64,000 nucleotides of DNA from Agrilutibacter niabensis (GCF_042657165.1 NZ_JBHSNJ010000012.1:1116001-1180000); one strand, 5' to 3'. Positions 42,440 to 54,645 are shown, counted from the stretch's first letter. Program-made: numbers and translations. The notes: generated by a model not told the origin, from the letters alone.

Positions 42440-44794
42440 TCACTTCGGTGGCGGCGGTGCCAGCACGCTGCGATCACCATTGTGTTCCGGCGGCGTAACC
42501 ACGCCGGCGGCTTCCATCGCCTCGATCAGGCGCGCGGCGCGGTTATAGCCGATCTTCAGGCGGCGTTGCACGCCGGAAATCGAGGCACGGCGGGTTTCGG
42601 TGACGATGCGGACGGCTTCGTCGTAAAGCGGATCGGACTCGTCCCCTGCCCCGCCACCGCTTTCCGGCAGTCCGGTCGCGCCGACCACCACGCCTTCACC
42701 CAGCGTCTGCACTTCGTCGAGGACGCCCTCGATGTAATCGGGGCCGCCGCCGATCTGCTTGAGGTGCTCGACCACGCGATGCACTTCTTCGTCCGACACG
42801 AACGCGCCGTGCACGCGCTCCGGCAACGCGGTACCCGGCGGCAGGTAAAGCATGTCGCCATGGCCCAGTAGTGTTTCCGCGCCTGACTGGTCCAGGATCG
42901 TGCGCGAATCGATCTTGCTGGACACCTGGAATGCAATGCGGGTGGGGATATTGGCTTTGATCAGGCCGGTGATGACGTCCACCGACGGCCGCTGCGTGGC
43001 GAGAATCAGGTGGATGCCGGCAGCACGCGACTTTTGCGCCAGCCGCGCGATCAGTTCCTCGACCTTCTTGCCGACGATCATCATCATGTCGGCGAATTCG
43101 TCGATGAAGATGACGATGAACGGCAGCGGTTCCAACGGCCGCGGTGCTTCGCTCAGCTCCGCGTTCGGCTTGAACAGCGGGTCCATCATCGGCTGGCCCG
43201 AATCCTGGGCGTCCTTCACCTTCTTGTTGAAGCCGGCGAGGTTGCGCACGCCGACCGCCGACATCAGCTTGTACCGCCGCTCCATCTCGGCCACGCACCA
43301 GCGCAGGCCGTTGGCGGCTTCCTTCATGTCGGTGACGACGGGTGCCAGCAGGTGCGGAATGCCCTGGTAGACGCTGAGTTCCAGCATCTTCGGGTCGATC
43401 ATCAGCATCCGCACGTCCTTGGCGGACGCCTTGTAGAGCAGCGACAGCACCATCGCGTTGACCGCGACCGACTTGCCCGAACCGGTGGTACCAGCGACCA
43501 GCAGGTGCGGCATGCGGGCAAGGTCCGCGACAGTCGGCCGGCCGGCGATGTCCTTGCCCAGAGCGAGGGTGAGCGGACTACCGGACTTGTCGTATTCCTT
43601 CGAGCGCAGGAGCTCGGAGAGGAAGATCATCTCGCGCGAGGTGTTCGGCGTTTCCAGTCCGACCACGGACTTGCCGGGGATGACGTCGACCACGCGCACC
43701 GACTTCACCGACAGGCCGCGGGCGATGTCCTTGTCGAGCGAACTGATCTGGCTGACCTTCACGCCGGGCGCGGGTTCGAGTTCGAAGCGCGTGATCACCG
43801 GGCCGGGATACGCGCCCACGACCTGCGCGTCGATCCGGAAATCCTTGAGCTTGAACTCGATCTGCCGCGACAGGGTCTCCAGCGTCTCCTCGCTGTACCC
43901 CTTGGCTTGCGGCTTGGGATCGTCGAGCAGTGCCAGCGGCGGAATCCCCGTGCCATCTCCGACATGGAACAGCGGAATCTGTTGCTCGCGCTTGGCGCGA
44001 TCACTCTTTTCGACGACGGGCGCCGGCGGCGGCTCGATCTTTACCGGTGCGCGCTTGGCGCGAAGCTCGGTTTCGACCTTGCGGGCTTCCTCGCGCTCCT
44101 CCCGGAAGGCGCGGGTCTGCTGCCACTCGGTCGCCTGCTGGCTGCCGCGGCGGAACACCTTGCTGAGCAATGGTGGGATGGCGAGCGTCCACTGGCCCAG
44201 CTTGTCCATGACCGTGAGCCATGAAAGACCGGTGGCCAGCGTGATTGAAATCAGCAGCAAGGCCAGCAGGAAGAGGTTCCCGCCCATCGGGCCAAAGCCC
44301 TTCAGAAGCGAGTTGCCGATAAGGCGGCCGAGGATGCCGCCGGATCCGGCCGGAAAATAGTCGGGAGCGGCAACCCGCAGAAAAAGCAGGCCCGTTGCCG
44401 ACACAAGGAAACCGACGATGCCGATCAGGCGCAACGCCGGGCCGAGGTCGGCGTCGCCATCGCCGTCGGCATCCATTCCGAACAGCGCAATCCATGCGAT
44501 GAAGCCCAGCATGATCGGCAGCAGGAAGGCGACGTAACCGGTCAGCAGCAGCAGGCCATCGGCGATCTTGGCGCCGACGAGACCGCCGACGTTGTGAAGC
44601 GGTGCAGTGAGGCTGCCCGAATGCGTGAAACCGGGATCGCTCGACGAGTAGGTGAAAAGGCTCGCCATCAGGTACAGCAGCAATGGCGCGATCAGGATCA
44701 GCGCGATGTCGCGCATCAGCCGCTGACGGCGCGGTGAGGGAGGCGTTTTTTCCGCCTTGACCTTCTTGCGGGTTGCTGCCGGGGCCTGCGCCAC
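42440..44794 (-). CDS. ftsK: DNA translocase FtsK
   Basis: 784 residues from GTG 44794. The N-terminal membrane domain has four or five helices (about 25-200), followed by a short linker, the alpha/beta motor with Walker A GTTGSGKS near residue 430 and Walker B FIVIFIDEFADMM, and a C-terminal gamma winged helix (about 715-775) that would read polarity sequences and activate XerD. Shorter than E. coli FtsK because the Pro/Gln-rich linker is reduced. It acts at the division septum at dif; a dif-like site lies in this same window at 16681. Confidence 0.95.
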   Translation of the reverse strand: MAQAPAATRKKVKAEKTPPSPRRQRLMRDIALILIAPLLLYLMASLFTYSSSDPGFTHSGSLTAPLHNVGGLVGAKIADGLLLLTGYVAFLLPIMLGFIAWIALFGMDADGDGDADLGPALRLIGIVGFLVSATGLLFLRVAAPDYFPAGSGGILGRLIGNSLLKGFGPMGGNLFLLALLLISITLATGLSWLTVMDKLGQWTLAIPPLLSKVFRRGSQQATEWQQTRAFREEREEARKVETELRAKRAPVKIEPPPAPVVEKSDRAKREQQIPLFHVGDGTGIPPLALLDDPKPQAKGYSEETLETLSRQIEFKLKDFRIDAQVVGAYPGPVITRFELEPAPGVKVSQISSLDKDIARGLSVKSVRVVDVIPGKSVVGLETPNTSREMIFLSELLRSKEYDKSGSPLTLALGKDIAGRPTVADLARMPHLLVAGTTGSGKSVAVNAMVLSLLYKASAKDVRMLMIDPKMLELSVYQGIPHLLAPVVTDMKEAANGLRWCVAEMERRYKLMSAVGVRNLAGFNKKVKDAQDSGQPMMDPLFKPNAELSEAPRPLEPLPFIVIFIDEFADMMMIVGKKVEELIARLAQKSRAAGIHLILATQRPSVDVITGLIKANIPTRIAFQVSSKIDSRTILDQSGAETLLGHGDMLYLPPGTALPERVHGAFVSDEEVHRVVEHLKQIGGGPDYIEGVLDEVQTLGEGVVVGATGLPESGGGAGDESDPLYDEAVRIVTETRRASISGVQRRLKIGYNRAARLIEAMEAAGVVTPPEHNGDRSVLAPPPPK

Positions 44795-44936
44795 TGTGAG
44801 GTTCTGCCTGAGCTAGGTTCCGTTAGTGCTTGAATATACGGCGAAACCCTGCCAAAGGACAGGGTTTCGTCGTACTGAAGGACCCGCCAGTGGCGCGATC
44901 CGGACCGCATTGTCCTGGGGTTCCCCCAGCCGGACT

Positions 44937-46007
44937 TTACAGCTTCATGCCCTGCAGTGCGGGGTGGACCAGCTTGCCGGCTTCGACATTGATGCCGCGC
45001 ACCAGCGCCTGGTTGTTGCGCCATTCGTTGCCGGCCGCCAGCTTGTTGACCCACGGCAGGATCGCGGCGCAGATCGCCTGCGACGAGGTCTGCGGCACGG
45101 CGCCCGGCATGTTGGTCACGCAGAAGTGGGTGACGCCCTCTTCCACGTAGGTCGGCTCCTTCCAGGTGGTCGGGCGCGAGGTCTCGAAGCAGCCACCCTG
45201 GTCGATCGAGATGTCGACGACGACCGAACCGTCCTGCATGCCCTTGAGCATGTCGCGGGTCAGCACGTGCGGGGCACGCGCGCCGGTCACGAGCACGGCG
45301 CCGACGACCAGGTCGGCCGAGGCCACTTCGCGGGCCACCACGTCGGCGTACGGGTACAGGGTGGTGACGTTGTTGCCCAACTGCATCATTTCTTCCATGC
45401 GGTCCTGGCGCATTTCGAACACGACCACGTTCGAGCCACCGGCCGCGGCGAGCTCCGCCGATGCCCGGCCGGCCTTGCCGCCGCCAAACACCACGACCTT
45501 GCCGCGCTCGGTCGACGGCAGGCCGCCGAGCAGCTTGCCCTTGCCGCCTTCCGGCTGGTGCAGCAGGTGGGTACCGACCTGGACCGCGATCTTGCCGGCG
45601 ATGATCGACATCGGTGCCAGCAGCGGCAGGTCGCCGTTGGGCAGCTCGACGGTCTCGAAGGCGATGCCGGTCAGGCCGATGTCCAGCAGCTGCTTGGTCA
45701 GCACCGGCTCGGCGGCCAGGTGCAGGTAGCAGAACAGCAGGTGGTCCTTGCGCAGGTGCTTCAGGTCGCCGGCGATCGGCTCCTTCACCTTCACGATCAG
45801 TTCGCCCTTTTCGTACAGGGCAGCGGCATCCGGGGCGATCTTCACGCCCAGCTGCGTGTACTGCTCATCCTTGAAGCCGCTCTTCAGCCCGGCGCCCTGC
45901 TCCAGCCAGACTTCGTGGCCACGCTTGACCAGGTCACCGGCGGCGGCCGGCACGAGAGCGACGCGACCTTCGAGGGTCTTGGTTTCCTTGGGTACACCGA
46001 TGCGCAT
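44937..46007 (-). CDS. ald: Alanine dehydrogenase
   Basis: 356 residues from ATG 46007 (GAGAG upstream); the long upstream frame is spurious. MRIGVPKETKTLEGRVALVPA is the conserved start; the pyruvate and substrate residues lie in KVKEPI and YLHLA, and the NAD-binding segment is VVVFGGGKAGRASAELAAAGG. It reversibly deaminates L-alanine to pyruvate and ammonia with NAD. Slightly shorter than the common 370-residue length. Divergent from trxB. Confidence 0.92.
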   Translation of the reverse strand: MRIGVPKETKTLEGRVALVPAAAGDLVKRGHEVWLEQGAGLKSGFKDEQYTQLGVKIAPDAAALYEKGELIVKVKEPIAGDLKHLRKDHLLFCYLHLAAEPVLTKQLLDIGLTGIAFETVELPNGDLPLLAPMSIIAGKIAVQVGTHLLHQPEGGKGKLLGGLPSTERGKVVVFGGGKAGRASAELAAAGGSNVVVFEMRQDRMEEMMQLGNNVTTLYPYADVVAREVASADLVVGAVLVTGARAPHVLTRDMLKGMQDGSVVVDISIDQGGCFETSRPTTWKEPTYVEEGVTHFCVTNMPGAVPQTSSQAICAAILPWVNKLAAGNEWRNNQALVRGINVEAGKLVHPALQGMKL

Positions 46008-46240
46008 TGCGGTTCTCTCAATGTGATGCCCACGACCCGGATGTCGATGGCGGGCGGTTTGTCCAAAAGGCAGCAGGCGCGACCGAAACAGTGCGGGCCG
46101 TCGAGCTTGCCTTGTAATGCCGGGACGCGAACGCCACTCTATGGCGGTCACGGATGCATCCGGATACGCATCAGAACCGCGTCCCGTGTTCGTCCATTCC
46201 GCACCGTACGGTGCGCGTCCAACAGCCCGCAATTATACCC

Positions 46241-47194
46241 ATGACCCCATCGAAGCACTCTCGCCTGATCATCCTCGGTTCCGGCCCCGCGGGCTGGACG
46301 GCCGCCGTCTACGCGGCGCGCGCGAACCTCAAACCCGTCCTGATCACCGGCCTGCAGATGGGCGGGCAGCTGATGACGACGACCGAAGTGGACAACTGGC
46401 CCGGCGACGCCCACGGCCTGATGGGGCCGGACCTGATGACGCGCATGCAGGCGCATGCCGAGCGCTTCGACACCGAAGTCATCTTCGACCACATCCATAC
46501 CGCGGACCTGTCGCGCCGGCCCTTCAAGCTCAAGGGCGACAGCGGCGAATACACCTGCGATGCCCTGGTCATCGCCACGGGCGCGACGGCCAAGTACCTC
46601 GGCCTGCCCTCGGAAGACGAGTTCAAGGGGCGCGGCGTGTCCGCATGCGCCACCTGCGACGGCTTCTTCTACAAGGATCAGGACGTCGCCGTGATCGGCG
46701 GCGGCAATACGGCCGTCGAAGAGGCGCTGTACCTGTCGAACATCGCGCGCAAGGTCTACCTGGTGCATCGCCGCGACACGCTGCGCGCCGAGAAGATCAT
46801 GCAGGACAAGCTGCATGCCAAGATCCAGGCCGGCAAGATCGAGCCGGTGTGGCACCACGTCGTCGATGAGGTCCTTGGCAACGACGCCGGCGTCACCAGC
46901 ATGCGTGTGAAGTCGGTACAGGATGGCGCCACGCGCGACATCGCAATCCACGGCCTGTTTGTCGCGATCGGCCATACGCCGAATACGACGCTCTTCGAAG
47001 GCCAGCTGGACATGAAGAACGGCTACATCACCATCAAGACCGGTCTGGCCGGGGAAGCCACCGCGACTTCGGTGCAGGGCGTGTTCGCGGCTGGCGATGT
47101 CGCCGACCAGGTCTATCGCCAGGCGATCACTTCTGCCGGTTTCGGCTGCATGGCCGCGCTGGACGCTGAGAAGTTCCTCGACAAGGAAGGCTGA
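46241..47194 (+). CDS. trxB: Thioredoxin reductase
   Basis: 317 residues from ATG 46241 (the frame is open to 46154, but the FAD motif starts here). ILGSGPAGWTAAVYAAR is the FAD site, CATC (136-139) the redox-active cysteines, VIGGGNTAVEEALYLS the NADPH site, and GVFAAGDVAD the second FAD motif. It reduces thioredoxin with NADPH in the cytoplasm. The stop overlaps the next start by one base. Confidence 0.95.
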   Translation: MTPSKHSRLIILGSGPAGWTAAVYAARANLKPVLITGLQMGGQLMTTTEVDNWPGDAHGLMGPDLMTRMQAHAERFDTEVIFDHIHTADLSRRPFKLKGDSGEYTCDALVIATGATAKYLGLPSEDEFKGRGVSACATCDGFFYKDQDVAVIGGGNTAVEEALYLSNIARKVYLVHRRDTLRAEKIMQDKLHAKIQAGKIEPVWHHVVDEVLGNDAGVTSMRVKSVQDGATRDIAIHGLFVAIGHTPNTTLFEGQLDMKNGYITIKTGLAGEATATSVQGVFAAGDVADQVYRQAITSAGFGCMAALDAEKFLDKEG

Positions 47195-48357
47195 TGGCAC
47201 AAGCGCGCATCGCCAGCGCGCTTGCTGAAATACGTGCAGGGCAATGGGATGCGCTGCACGACGGGCGCAATCCGTTCGTCGCGCACGCCTTCCTATCGGG
47301 CCTGGAACAGCACGGGTGCCTCCGTGGGGAATGGGGATGGACGCCGCATCACCTCACGCTCTGGGAAGGTGATCAGCTGGTTGCCGCGGCGCCCGGCTAT
47401 CTCAAGACCAATTCACACGGCGAATTCGTCTTCGACCACGCCTGGGCGCACGCCTATGCCCGGCACGGTCTGGCGTATTACCCGAAATGGCTCTGCGCCG
47501 TGCCCTACACGCCCGTCACCGGCCCGCGCCTGCTCGCAAAGACGACGCGGCATCGCCGCGCCTTGCTGCAGGCAATGGTCGAGCTGTGCGGACGCGAATC
47601 CTGGTCGTCGGCGCACATCAATTTCCACGCGCTTTCGGAAACGCATGCCTTCGAAGGCCTTTCGTTGGCAAGCGGCGCGACGGTGGGCTGGCTATCCCGC
47701 ATCGATGTCCAGTACATCTGGCGCAACACATCGGGCTGGGCGGATTTTGCAGCTTTCCTAGCCGCCCTCGACCATCGGCATCGCAAGAACATCCGGCAGG
47801 AACGGGCGAAGGTAATGCGGGCTGGCGTGGCTTTCCGGATCGTGCACGGCGACGAAGCCACGGATGCCGAACTGGCGACGATGCACGGCTTCTATCGTCG
47901 GACCTTCGCCGAATACGGCAACTACCCGGCGCTGACGCTGGACTTCCTGCACCATCTGGCGCGGACCATGCCCCGCGCGCTGGTGCTGATCCTGGCCGAA
48001 CGCATCACCGCCAATGGCAAGCAAGCGGTTGCCGGCGCGCTATGCCTGCGCGGCGCCGATACGCTTTACGGACGATACTGGGGCGCCAGGGAGCAGATCC
48101 ACGGCCTGCACTTCGAAACCTGCTATTACCAAGGGATCGATTACTGCCTGCGAAACGGCCTGACGCGCTTCGAACCCGGAGCGCAGGGCGAGCACAAACT
48201 CGCACGCGGCTTCCTTCCGGCCCTGGTGCGCAGCCGCCACTGGATCGCGCACGAAGGATTCCGTGAGGTGCTCGGTCACTGGTGCGAAGAGGAGACGGCA
48301 TCCGTGCACCGCTACGCGGCCAACCTGATGCTCCACTCGCCCTTCAAGCACGCCTGA
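47194..48357 (+). CDS. GNAT-type N-acyltransferase of the COG3146/DUF482 family
   Basis: 387 residues from ATG 47194. FVAHAFLSGLEQHGCL near the N terminus, TPHHLTLWEGDQLVAAAPGYLKTNSHGEFVFDHAWAHAY, and the C-terminal YYQGIDYCLRNGLTRFEPGAQGEHKLARGFLP are signatures of this family, once annotated as peptidoglycan biosynthesis proteins, with a FemAB/GNAT-like fold. Probably acylates an amino group; acceptor unknown. Coupled to trxB and followed by aat. Confidence 0.85.
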   Translation: MAQARIASALAEIRAGQWDALHDGRNPFVAHAFLSGLEQHGCLRGEWGWTPHHLTLWEGDQLVAAAPGYLKTNSHGEFVFDHAWAHAYARHGLAYYPKWLCAVPYTPVTGPRLLAKTTRHRRALLQAMVELCGRESWSSAHINFHALSETHAFEGLSLASGATVGWLSRIDVQYIWRNTSGWADFAAFLAALDHRHRKNIRQERAKVMRAGVAFRIVHGDEATDAELATMHGFYRRTFAEYGNYPALTLDFLHHLARTMPRALVLILAERITANGKQAVAGALCLRGADTLYGRYWGAREQIHGLHFETCYYQGIDYCLRNGLTRFEPGAQGEHKLARGFLPALVRSRHWIAHEGFREVLGHWCEEETASVHRYAANLMLHSPFKHA

Positions 48358-48443
48358 GCAGCCACGGGGCAGCGCGGCCGCCACCAGGTGACCCGACCGC
48401 AACCGCGGTGCAGGCTGAGGCGCCAAGTGCAATCATTCCTGCC

Positions 48444-49193
48444 ATGTCGATCCGTCTGCCCGCGCTCCCTGCCGATCCCGAGGCCCCCTTCCCTTCGGGC
48501 CACCTGGCATTGCGGCAGCCTGCCGGACTGCTGGCAATCGGCGGCGACCTCTCGCCCCCGCGACTCCTCAACGCGTACCGCAGCGGCATCTTTCCCTGGT
48601 ACTCGGATGAGCAGCCGATCCTGTGGTGGTGCCCCGATCCACGAGCCGTCTTTCGCACGGACGGCATTCCCCTCTCTTCCCGCCTGCGCCGCTGGCTACG
48701 ACGCAGTGACTGGCTCGTACGCGCGGACACGGCTTTTGCCCAGGTCATCGACGCCTGCGCCATGAGCCCCCGCTCCGGCCAGCAAGGCACCTGGATCACT
48801 CCGGAAATGATCGGTGCCTACGTGGATCTGCATCGCCTGGGCCATGCGCATTCGATCGAGGTCTACGCCGCCGGCGAACGACTGGTGGGCGGACTGTATG
48901 GCGTAAGCGTGGGGCAGATGTTTTTCGGCGAGAGCATGTTCAGCACGGAATCCGGCGGATCCAAGGTCGCACTGGTGGCCCTCGCCCGGCGATTGCGCAA
49001 CTGGGGTTGGCCCCTGATCGATGCGCAGGTCGAGAACGACCACCTGTTGAGCCTCGGCGCGGAGCTCTGGCCACGGGAACGCTTCCTGTCCGAGGTTTCC
49101 GCCCTGGTATCCAGGCCCGAGCCGGCGGGGTCTTGGACGACGCGATTCGGTGCCCTCCCCGCCGCTGAACTGGCCCCCCTGCCGGGGAACTGA
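48444..49193 (+). CDS. aat: Leucyl/phenylalanyl-tRNA-protein transferase
   Basis: 249 residues from ATG 48444 (upstream frame unconserved). The sequence has GLLAIGGDLSPPRLLNAYRSGIFPWY, WWCPDPRAVF, VYAAGERLVGGLYGVSVGQMFFGESMFS and SGGSKVALVAL, all hallmark motifs. It adds Leu/Phe to N-terminal Lys/Arg, creating N-degrons that ClpS passes to ClpAP; clpS and clpA lie just downstream, so the N-end rule genes are clustered. Confidence 0.95.
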   Translation: MSIRLPALPADPEAPFPSGHLALRQPAGLLAIGGDLSPPRLLNAYRSGIFPWYSDEQPILWWCPDPRAVFRTDGIPLSSRLRRWLRRSDWLVRADTAFAQVIDACAMSPRSGQQGTWITPEMIGAYVDLHRLGHAHSIEVYAAGERLVGGLYGVSVGQMFFGESMFSTESGGSKVALVALARRLRNWGWPLIDAQVENDHLLSLGAELWPRERFLSEVSALVSRPEPAGSWTTRFGALPAAELAPLPGN

Positions 49194-49296
49194 ACCCTTC
49201 CGGCCCGGAACGCCGATGGCGCATGGTTTTGTGGCAGAATGCGCGGCTTCGCGGGCGTGTGGCGCCCGCACTACTAATGCTCAACCCGGGAACCGC

Positions 49297-49515
49297 ATGG
49301 CAAAAGATGATGTGATCGAATTCGAGGGCACGGTGGCGGAAACCCTTCCGAACACCATGTTCCGCGTGCGCCTCGAGAACGGCCACGAGATCATTGCCCA
49401 TATCTCCGGGCGGATGCGCAAGAACTACATCCGCATCCTGACCGGCGACAAGGTGAAGGTCGAAATGACCCCCTACGACCTGACCAAGGGTCGCATCACC
49501 TATCGCATGAAGTGA
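49297..49515 (+). CDS. infA: Translation initiation factor IF-1
   Basis: 72 residues from ATG 49297. MAKDDVIEFEGTVAETLPN and the S1/OB-fold body through KGRITYRMK are near-identical to gammaproteobacterial IF-1. It binds the ribosomal A site during initiation. Downstream of aat, followed by a strong terminator. Confidence 0.97.
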   Translation: MAKDDVIEFEGTVAETLPNTMFRVRLENGHEIIAHISGRMRKNYIRILTGDKVKVEMTPYDLTKGRITYRMK

Positions 49516-49537
49516 GCGTGCGAACCGGTTGAAACAC

Positions 49538-49567
49538 AAAGGCGGCCATTGGCCGCCTTTCTTGTTT
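49538..49567 (+). terminator. Terminator after infA
   Basis: Perfect 10-bp arms AAAGGCGGCC (49538-49547) and GGCCGCCTTT (49551-49560) with a 3-nt loop, followed by CTTGTTTT. Confidence 0.9.
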
Positions 49568-49679
49568 TCACGGCACGGGGCCATGGACTCACGGTGCCCA
49601 TGGTCGGGTTGGCTACCCCCGATTCAGCCCTTGGCACGGAGAGCTTTCGCGAACTGCCGATCGTGCTCCGGAAATCGAC

Positions 49680-49702
49680 AAGGCGGCCGTAAAGGCCGCC
49701 TT
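49680..49702 (-). terminator. Probable terminator after clpA
   Basis: AAGGCGGCC (49680-49688) pairs with GGCCGCCTT (49694-49702) around a 5-nt loop, 18 nt past the clpA stop. On the minus strand it runs into a T-rich TTGTCGATTT. Bases 49568-49679 between the two hairpins hold nothing recognisable. Confidence 0.7.
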
Positions 49703-49719
49703 TGCCTCGTTGCCCCGGG

Positions 49720-52002
<2,283 letters not shown>

Positions 52003-52137
52003 GGGGCAATTGCCTCCGGAATTACTGAAACCCTATCTGGGGACAGCAACCGGCGTTTTCCATGCCGGCCCCCTCAGCAATCGGAACGCTGTGTGGCGCG
52101 CGGTGACACAATCACTACAACGTCCTTCTTCGCACTT

Positions 52138-52458
52138 TTAGGCCTTTTCCATCGTGCAGAGCAAGGGGTGCTGGTTGAGCCTTGAATATTCATTCACTTG
52201 CGCCACCTTGGATTCGGCAACTTCGCGGGTGAAGACACCGCAAACGCCCCGCCCGCGGGTGTGGACATGCAGCATGATCTGGGTCGCTTTTTCCGCGTTG
52301 AACGAGAAAAAGCGCATCAGGACCTCCACAACGAAGTCCATCGGCGTGTAGTCGTCATTCAGCAGGAGCACGGAATACAGGGGCGGCCGCGCGACTTCCG
52401 GCTTGCCGGTTTCCACCATGACGCCATGGCTGTGCTCTGGGTCGGTACGTTTCGTCAT
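52138..52458 (-). CDS. clpS: ATP-dependent Clp protease adaptor ClpS
   Basis: 106 residues from ATG 52458. PLYSVLLLNDDYTPMDFVVEVLMRFF and HTRGRGVCGVFTREVAESKVAQVNEYSR contain the N-degron pocket residues (Asn-Asp-Asp, His). It delivers N-end rule substrates to ClpA. Divergent from the secreted protein gene at 52543. Confidence 0.96.
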   Translation of the reverse strand: MTKRTDPEHSHGVMVETGKPEVARPPLYSVLLLNDDYTPMDFVVEVLMRFFSFNAEKATQIMLHVHTRGRGVCGVFTREVAESKVAQVNEYSRLNQHPLLCTMEKA

Positions 52459-52542
52459 GGGCGAATTATAGGGAACCCGCGCAGATGGACGCCCCGGTTA
52501 CCCCCTTGCACAATGGCGGGACTCGATTGCCCAGGGGGCCAG

Positions 52543-53046
52543 ATGCGCGTATTCGCTTTAGCCATGCTGCTGTTCGCTTCCGTTTCACCTGTCGTCAACG
52601 CGGCCGAACCCGCACCTGCGGCCACGGCGGCGGGGGACCCGGCGGTCAAGAAGCTGCTGGACGAGCTTGGCTACAAGTACGCAGTGGACGCGGAGGGCGA
52701 TTTCCGCCTGACCTTCGGCATGGACGAGGAGGAGGACGGCCGCAGCCAGCTGGTGTACGTCCGCTCGCCGGTGGAGACCTACGGCGCGCACAGGGTGCGC
52801 GAGGTCTGGTCGCCGGGGTACCTGGCGGAAGCCGACGACTTCCCGGTCACGGTCGCCAACCGCCTGCTCGTGGCCACGCAGGACAGCAAGCTGGGCGCGT
52901 GGGCAAAACAAGGCCGTTATGCGGTATTCGTGGTCAAGCTGTCCGCGAACGCCGCCGCGAGCGAACTGGATGACGCCGTCGAAGCCGCGTTGCGCTCCGC
53001 CGATGAGATGGAAGCGGAACTGACCCCTGGAAAGGACGTGTTCTGA
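52543..53046 (+). CDS. Secreted protein of unknown function (YbjN-like)
   Basis: 167 residues from ATG 52543, with AGGGGGCC upstream; the longer frame upstream overlaps clpS antisense and is spurious. A signal peptide (MRVFALAMLLFASVSPVVNAAE) is followed by an acidic mature part (ELGYKYAVDAEGDFRLTFGMDEEEDGRSQLVYVRS) reminiscent of YbjN-fold proteins. Only 13 nt separate it from nudJ. No function is proposed. Confidence 0.7.
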   Translation: MRVFALAMLLFASVSPVVNAAEPAPAATAAGDPAVKKLLDELGYKYAVDAEGDFRLTFGMDEEEDGRSQLVYVRSPVETYGAHRVREVWSPGYLAEADDFPVTVANRLLVATQDSKLGAWAKQGRYAVFVVKLSANAAASELDDAVEAALRSADEMEAELTPGKDVF

Positions 53047-53059
53047 TGAAGGTTGACCG

Positions 53060-53524
53060 ATGAGCTACCGCGAAGGCCGCTTCTGGCAACCCGACGTGAC
53101 CGTGGCGACAGTCGTGGTCAGCGACGGGCGCCTGCTCATGGTCGAAGAGAACGCCGGGGGGCGACTGGTACTGAACCAGCCGGCCGGCCATCTCGAACCC
53201 GACGAAAGCCTGATAGACGCTGCACTGCGCGAAACGCTGGAGGAAACCGGCTGGGACGTGCGCCTTAGCGCCTTTGTCGGCGCCTACCAGTGGAAGGCCC
53301 CGGATACGGGGCGACACTACCTGCGCTTCGCCTTCGCCGCGGAACCCGTGAAGCACCATGCCGACCGGGTGCTGGACGAAGGGATCCATCGCGCCCTCTG
53401 GTTGACCCCCGGCGAGTTGCAGGCCGAGGCCGCGCGCCACCGCAGCCCGCTGGTATGGCGCGCGGTGGCGGATTTCCTCGCCGGCCGACGCCAGCCGCTG
53501 GAACTCCTGCAGCACCTGGGATGA
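53060..53524 (+). CDS. nudJ: Nudix hydrolase, NudJ-type phosphatase
   Basis: 154 residues from ATG 53060. The Nudix box GHLEPDESLIDAALRETLEETGW fits Gx5Ex7REUxEExGU, preceded by LNQPAGHLE and followed by YLRFAFAAEP. NudJ acts on nucleoside di/triphosphates and HMP-PP. Its position before mnmA and the ATGA overlap are conserved in gammaproteobacteria. Confidence 0.9.
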   Translation: MSYREGRFWQPDVTVATVVVSDGRLLMVEENAGGRLVLNQPAGHLEPDESLIDAALRETLEETGWDVRLSAFVGAYQWKAPDTGRHYLRFAFAAEPVKHHADRVLDEGIHRALWLTPGELQAEAARHRSPLVWRAVADFLAGRRQPLELLQHLG

Positions 53525-54645
53525 GCATGGCGACCGTACGCACCATAGTTGGCATGTCGGGCGGCGTGGATTCGTCCGTCGCGGCACTGCGCCTGCGTGA
53601 TGCGGGAGAGCCTATCGCGGGCCTCTTCATGCAGAACTGGGCCGACGATGGCAGCGGCGACTGCCGGGCCGAGGACGATCGTCGCGATGCGGTAGCCGTA
53701 TGCGGGCGGCTTGGAATTCCGATCCATTTCCGCGATTTCTCCAAGGAATACTGGGACGGCGTGTTCGCCCACTTCCTTGCAGAGTACGCGGCGGGCCGTA
53801 CGCCGAATCCGGATGTGCTTTGCAATCGCGAGATCAAGTTCAAGTATTTCCTCGACGCCGCGCATGAACTCGGCGCGGACTTCATCGCGACCGGCCACTA
53901 TGCACGGGTCGCCGAAATCGATGGAAAATGGCGATTGCTGAAGGCCGCGGACCGCGGCAAGGACCAGAGTTATTTCCTGCACCAGCTCGGCCAGGTACAG
54001 CTGTCGGCGACGAAGTTTCCACTGGGCGAACTGCTGAAGACCGACGTGCGCGACATGGCCCGCGAGGCCGGCCTCGCCACTCACGCGAAGAAGGACTCCA
54101 CCGGCATCTGCTTCATCGGCGAGCGCGACTTCCGGGAGTTCCTCGCGCGCTACCTGCCCGCTCGCGCCGGCGAGATGCGCACGCCCGATGGCCGGGTGCT
54201 TGGTGAGCATGCCGGCGTCTTCTATTTCACCCTTGGACAGCGCGAGGGATTGAACATCGGCGGTGTGCGTGGCTTCGAGCCTGCGCCGTGGTACGTCGTG
54301 GGCAAGGACGTGGCAAACAACGTCCTGTACATCGACCAGGGGGCCGACAGCCCGTTCCTGCGCTCGCAGTCACTGTGGTCGGAAACCGCGCACTGGATCG
54401 CCGGGGCGCCGCCCGCTTCCCGTTTCCATTGCCAGGCACAGACGCGCTATCGCCAGCCGGACCAGGCCTGCGAGGTCACAGTCAATGGCGACGGGACGTT
54501 GCAGGTGCACTTTGCCGAAGCACAACGCGCGGTCACGCCAGGGCAATCCCTGGTGCTGTACGACGGTGATGTATGCCTCGGCGGCGCCGTGATCGCCGCT
54601 ACCGATGCATTGCTCGAGAAACGAATCAAGGAACAAGCAGCATGA
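53521..54645 (+). CDS. mnmA: tRNA-specific 2-thiouridylase MnmA
   Basis: 374 residues from ATG 53521 (ATGA overlap with nudJ; a second ATG lies 6 nt later). P-loop GMSGGVDSSVAA, catalytic Cys in NPDVLCNREIK and the second Cys in TGICFIGERDF. It thiolates U34 of tRNAs for Lys, Glu and Gln. Overlaps hflD by ATGA. Confidence 0.96.
   Translation: MSMATVRTIVGMSGGVDSSVAALRLRDAGEPIAGLFMQNWADDGSGDCRAEDDRRDAVAVCGRLGIPIHFRDFSKEYWDGVFAHFLAEYAAGRTPNPDVLCNREIKFKYFLDAAHELGADFIATGHYARVAEIDGKWRLLKAADRGKDQSYFLHQLGQVQLSATKFPLGELLKTDVRDMAREAGLATHAKKDSTGICFIGERDFREFLARYLPARAGEMRTPDGRVLGEHAGVFYFTLGQREGLNIGGVRGFEPAPWYVVGKDVANNVLYIDQGADSPFLRSQSLWSETAHWIAGAPPASRFHCQAQTRYRQPDQACEVTVNGDGTLQVHFAEAQRAVTPGQSLVLYDGDVCLGGAVIAATDALLEKRIKEQAA

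Noticed and set aside
49568..49679. Possible tRNA-Ser gene after infA, as in some relatives
   Set aside because: No acceptor/T-arm pattern or cloverleaf could be found in this stretch on either strand.
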